A stretch of DNA of 44,098 nt from NCBI GenBank assembly GCA_002328835.1, contig DCWN01000011.1:1-44098 (forward strand), given 5' to 3'. The translations under genes were made by a program, and so were the position numbers. Origin of the DNA: Acidobacteria bacterium UBA2161 (GTDB taxonomy: Bacteria > Acidobacteriota > Vicinamibacteria > Vicinamibacterales > UBA823). Under the pieces are notes generated by a model. That model ran no database searches and was not told the origin of the DNA. It saw nothing but the letters and a program-made list of their open reading frames with translations. Of the stretch, positions 42,444 through 44,098 are shown in pieces. Each line of letters begins with the position of its first letter. The first letter of the stretch is position 1.

Positions 42444-44090
42444 ATGCAGGTCATCGACAATCGCCCGACGCAAGACGTCGTCGTCATCGGCAGCGGCGCG
42501 TCGGGTGGCATGGCGGCCTACAACCTGACGCGGCTGGGTGTGAAGGTCCTGATGCTCGACGCCGGGGCGGCGTTCGACAAGTCGAACCTCTGGACGCACG
42601 TCCTGCCGTTCGAGGGTGACGCGCGCATCCGGGCCGGCGAGGTGCCGCCGCCGTTCAGGCTCGACACGAACGAGCAGCCGTATCTGACGCCCGACGACAG
42701 GCCGTTCGATCTGATCCGGGTCTGGGGGCTCGGCGGCAAGACGAACATCTGGGGGCGGGTCAGCCTCCGGATGTCCGACCTCGACTTCCGCGCGGCCGAG
42801 CGCGACGGCTGGGGGATCCCCTGGCCGATCCGCTACGCCGACCTGGCGCCGTACTACGACCGGGTCGACCAGCTGATCGGCGTTTGCGGCGGCGACGACG
42901 ATTCGGACGCGCTGCCGGGCAGCCGGTACCACATGCCCGCGCCGCCGCCGCGCTGCAACGAGGTCCTGCTCAAGGCCGCGGCGGAAAGTGTGGACATCCC
43001 GGTCGTTGCCGGACGGAGAGCGAACCTGACCCGGCCGCACCGGGGGTTCGAGCCGTGCCACTACTGCGGCGCGTGCGGCCGTGGCTGCGGCACCGCGTCG
43101 TTCTTCACGTCGACCGAGCACCTGATCCCGTTCGCGCTCGAGACCGGGAACCTGGAGATCCGGTCGAACGCCGTTGTCTCGCGGATCCTCGTCGACGACG
43201 AGGGCCGCGCGCGCGGCGTCCAGTACTTCGACCGCCGGTCCGGCGCCGAGTCGCAGGTCGACGCTCGGGTCGTCGTCGTCGGCGCCTCGGCGACGGACTC
43301 GACGCGGATCCTCCTGAACTCGACGTCGCGGCGGCACCCGACCGGGCTGGGCAACAGTTCGGACCAGCTCGGTCGCAACTACTGCGAGCAGGTCCGGACG
43401 CACGTCACCGGGTTTCTGCCGCAGCTCTACGGGCGCCCGTACCAGAACGACGACGGCATCGGCGGGTCGCACATCTACATCCCGCGGTTCAACCACCGGC
43501 GGCCGAACCGCGACTACTTGCGCGGCTACGGGATCCAGCTCTGGAACACCAGGACGCCGACGACCGGCGTCGACGTCGCCCGGCACCTGCCCGGCTTCGG
43601 CGAAGGGTTCAAGGCGGAGGTGAAGCGCCGCTACACCTCGCTCGTCTCGATGCATCCCTACGGTGAGGTGTTGCCGCGGCCGGAGAACCGGGTGACCGTG
43701 GACCCGGACCGGACCGACCGCTACGGCGTGCCGCTGATGAAGATCGACGTCGCCGTCGGCGACAACGAGATGCGGATGCTCGACGAGATGTACACGACCT
43801 GCGAAGAGATCCTGCACACCGCCGGTGCCGAGATCGTGCCGTTCGACCGCGCGGCCTACGACATCGCCGGCACGGCGATCCACGAGCACGGCACCTGCCG
43901 GATGGGGGAGGACCCGACGCAGTCCGTGCTGAACGGTTTCAACCAGATGCACGACGTCGACAACGTCTTCGTCGTCGACGGCTCGGCGTTCACGACCGCG
44001 AGCGAGAAGAACCCGACGCTGAGCATCCTCGCCCTGTCGTGGCGGGCGAGCGACTACCTCGCCGAGGAGCTGCGGCGGGGCAACCTGTAA
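42444..44090 (+). CDS. GMC-family FAD sugar dehydrogenase, catalytic subunit
   Basis: A complete 548-residue glucose-methanol-choline oxidoreductase. The FAD motif is VVVIGSGASGGMAAYNL (12-28); VWGLGGKTNIWGRV (93-106) is the second flavin segment; the C-terminal catalytic His/Asn pair is in AIHEHGTCRMG and SEKNPTLSIL. A CX2CX2CX3C cluster (Cys205, Cys208, Cys211, Cys215 in PCHYCGACGRGCG) suggests an iron-sulfur site, as in FAD sugar dehydrogenases that pass electrons to a cytochrome. No signal peptide is present, so export would rely on the Tat-bearing subunit 3 upstream. No cytochrome subunit follows before the window ends, 8 bases after the stop. A glucoside-3-dehydrogenase-like role is suggested by the isomerase neighbour, not shown. 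Confidence 0.9.
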   Translation: MQVIDNRPTQDVVVIGSGASGGMAAYNLTRLGVKVLMLDAGAAFDKSNLWTHVLPFEGDARIRAGEVPPPFRLDTNEQPYLTPDDRPFDLIRVWGLGGKTNIWGRVSLRMSDLDFRAAERDGWGIPWPIRYADLAPYYDRVDQLIGVCGGDDDSDALPGSRYHMPAPPPRCNEVLLKAAAESVDIPVVAGRRANLTRPHRGFEPCHYCGACGRGCGTASFFTSTEHLIPFALETGNLEIRSNAVVSRILVDDEGRARGVQYFDRRSGAESQVDARVVVVGASATDSTRILLNSTSRRHPTGLGNSSDQLGRNYCEQVRTHVTGFLPQLYGRPYQNDDGIGGSHIYIPRFNHRRPNRDYLRGYGIQLWNTRTPTTGVDVARHLPGFGEGFKAEVKRRYTSLVSMHPYGEVLPRPENRVTVDPDRTDRYGVPLMKIDVAVGDNEMRMLDEMYTTCEEILHTAGAEIVPFDRAAYDIAGTAIHEHGTCRMGEDPTQSVLNGFNQMHDVDNVFVVDGSAFTTASEKNPTLSILALSWRASDYLAEELRRGNL

Positions 44091-44098
44091 CGCCCCCT

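Noticed and set aside
1..44098. CRISPR arrays, tRNAs, insertion sequences, prophage or integrase genes
   Set aside because: No repeat-spacer pattern, cloverleaf-like sequence, transposase or integrase motif was found on either strand by reading; a tRNA or IS search tool could still find something short.

Overview
The window is about 44 kb of very GC-rich, densely coded bacterial DNA. Family content points to an acidobacterium, probably near the Vicinamibacteria (subdivision 6). The evidence is MacB/ADOP-type permeases, a secreted protein of an acidobacterial type, PQQ-type beta-propeller proteins, Tat-exported oxidoreductases and many secreted hydrolases. This is inferred from families only; no rRNA or other marker gene is present. 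I saw no tRNA, CRISPR array, transposase or phage gene.

Left edge (1-1475, minus strand): a small conserved protein, a Tat-type dienelactone hydrolase and a truncated aldo/keto reductase form one short operon. From 1558 to 15300 a nine-gene plus-strand operon with tightly packed junctions carries two Gfo/Idh/MocA oxidoreductases, a DUF993 aldolase-like protein, two sugar isomerase/epimerase-like TIM barrels, a sodium/solute symporter, a secreted heparinase II/III-like lyase and two proteins resembling glycoside hydrolases. It looks like a carbohydrate-utilisation locus without SusC/SusD. Its first half has the gene content expected for breaking a glycosidic bond by oxidation, elimination, hydration and reduction instead of hydrolysis. 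This is the best candidate here for an undescribed system.

Middle (15320-26156): a stand-alone MetE-core-like protein, a small secreted protein, a small membrane protein, a secreted esterase with a secreted acidobacterial protein, a DJ-1/PfpI protein, and a minus-strand operon encoding a secreted protein, a Tat-exported TPP enzyme, a cytochrome c and a PHP-domain protein. Upstream lies a Tat/HD-domain gene interrupted by an in-frame TAA. It is divergent from a D-amino-acid-oxidase-like flavoprotein whose motifs occur in circularly permuted order. The 290-base region between them holds a 17-base tandem repeat and a 10-base perfect inverted repeat.

Right part (26177-44090): a secreted amidase; a MacAB-like export operon (adaptor, two permeases, ATPase); a beta-propeller protein; a cupin; an ADOP permease gene with a one-base frameshift; a beta-lactamase-fold serine hydrolase with Arg in place of the S-x-x-K lysine; a PQQ-dependent dehydrogenase followed by a strong terminator; a small SpoIIAA/STAS-like protein; and an operon of a Tat-type sugar isomerase-like protein, a gluconate-2-dehydrogenase subunit-3-like protein and a GMC oxidoreductase. 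Together the genes describe a heterotroph that oxidises and cleaves sugars, amides and esters both outside and inside the inner membrane.

Several first genes of transcription units lack a Shine-Dalgarno sequence but have a -10-like hexamer 6-9 nt before the start codon, which suggests leaderless transcripts.
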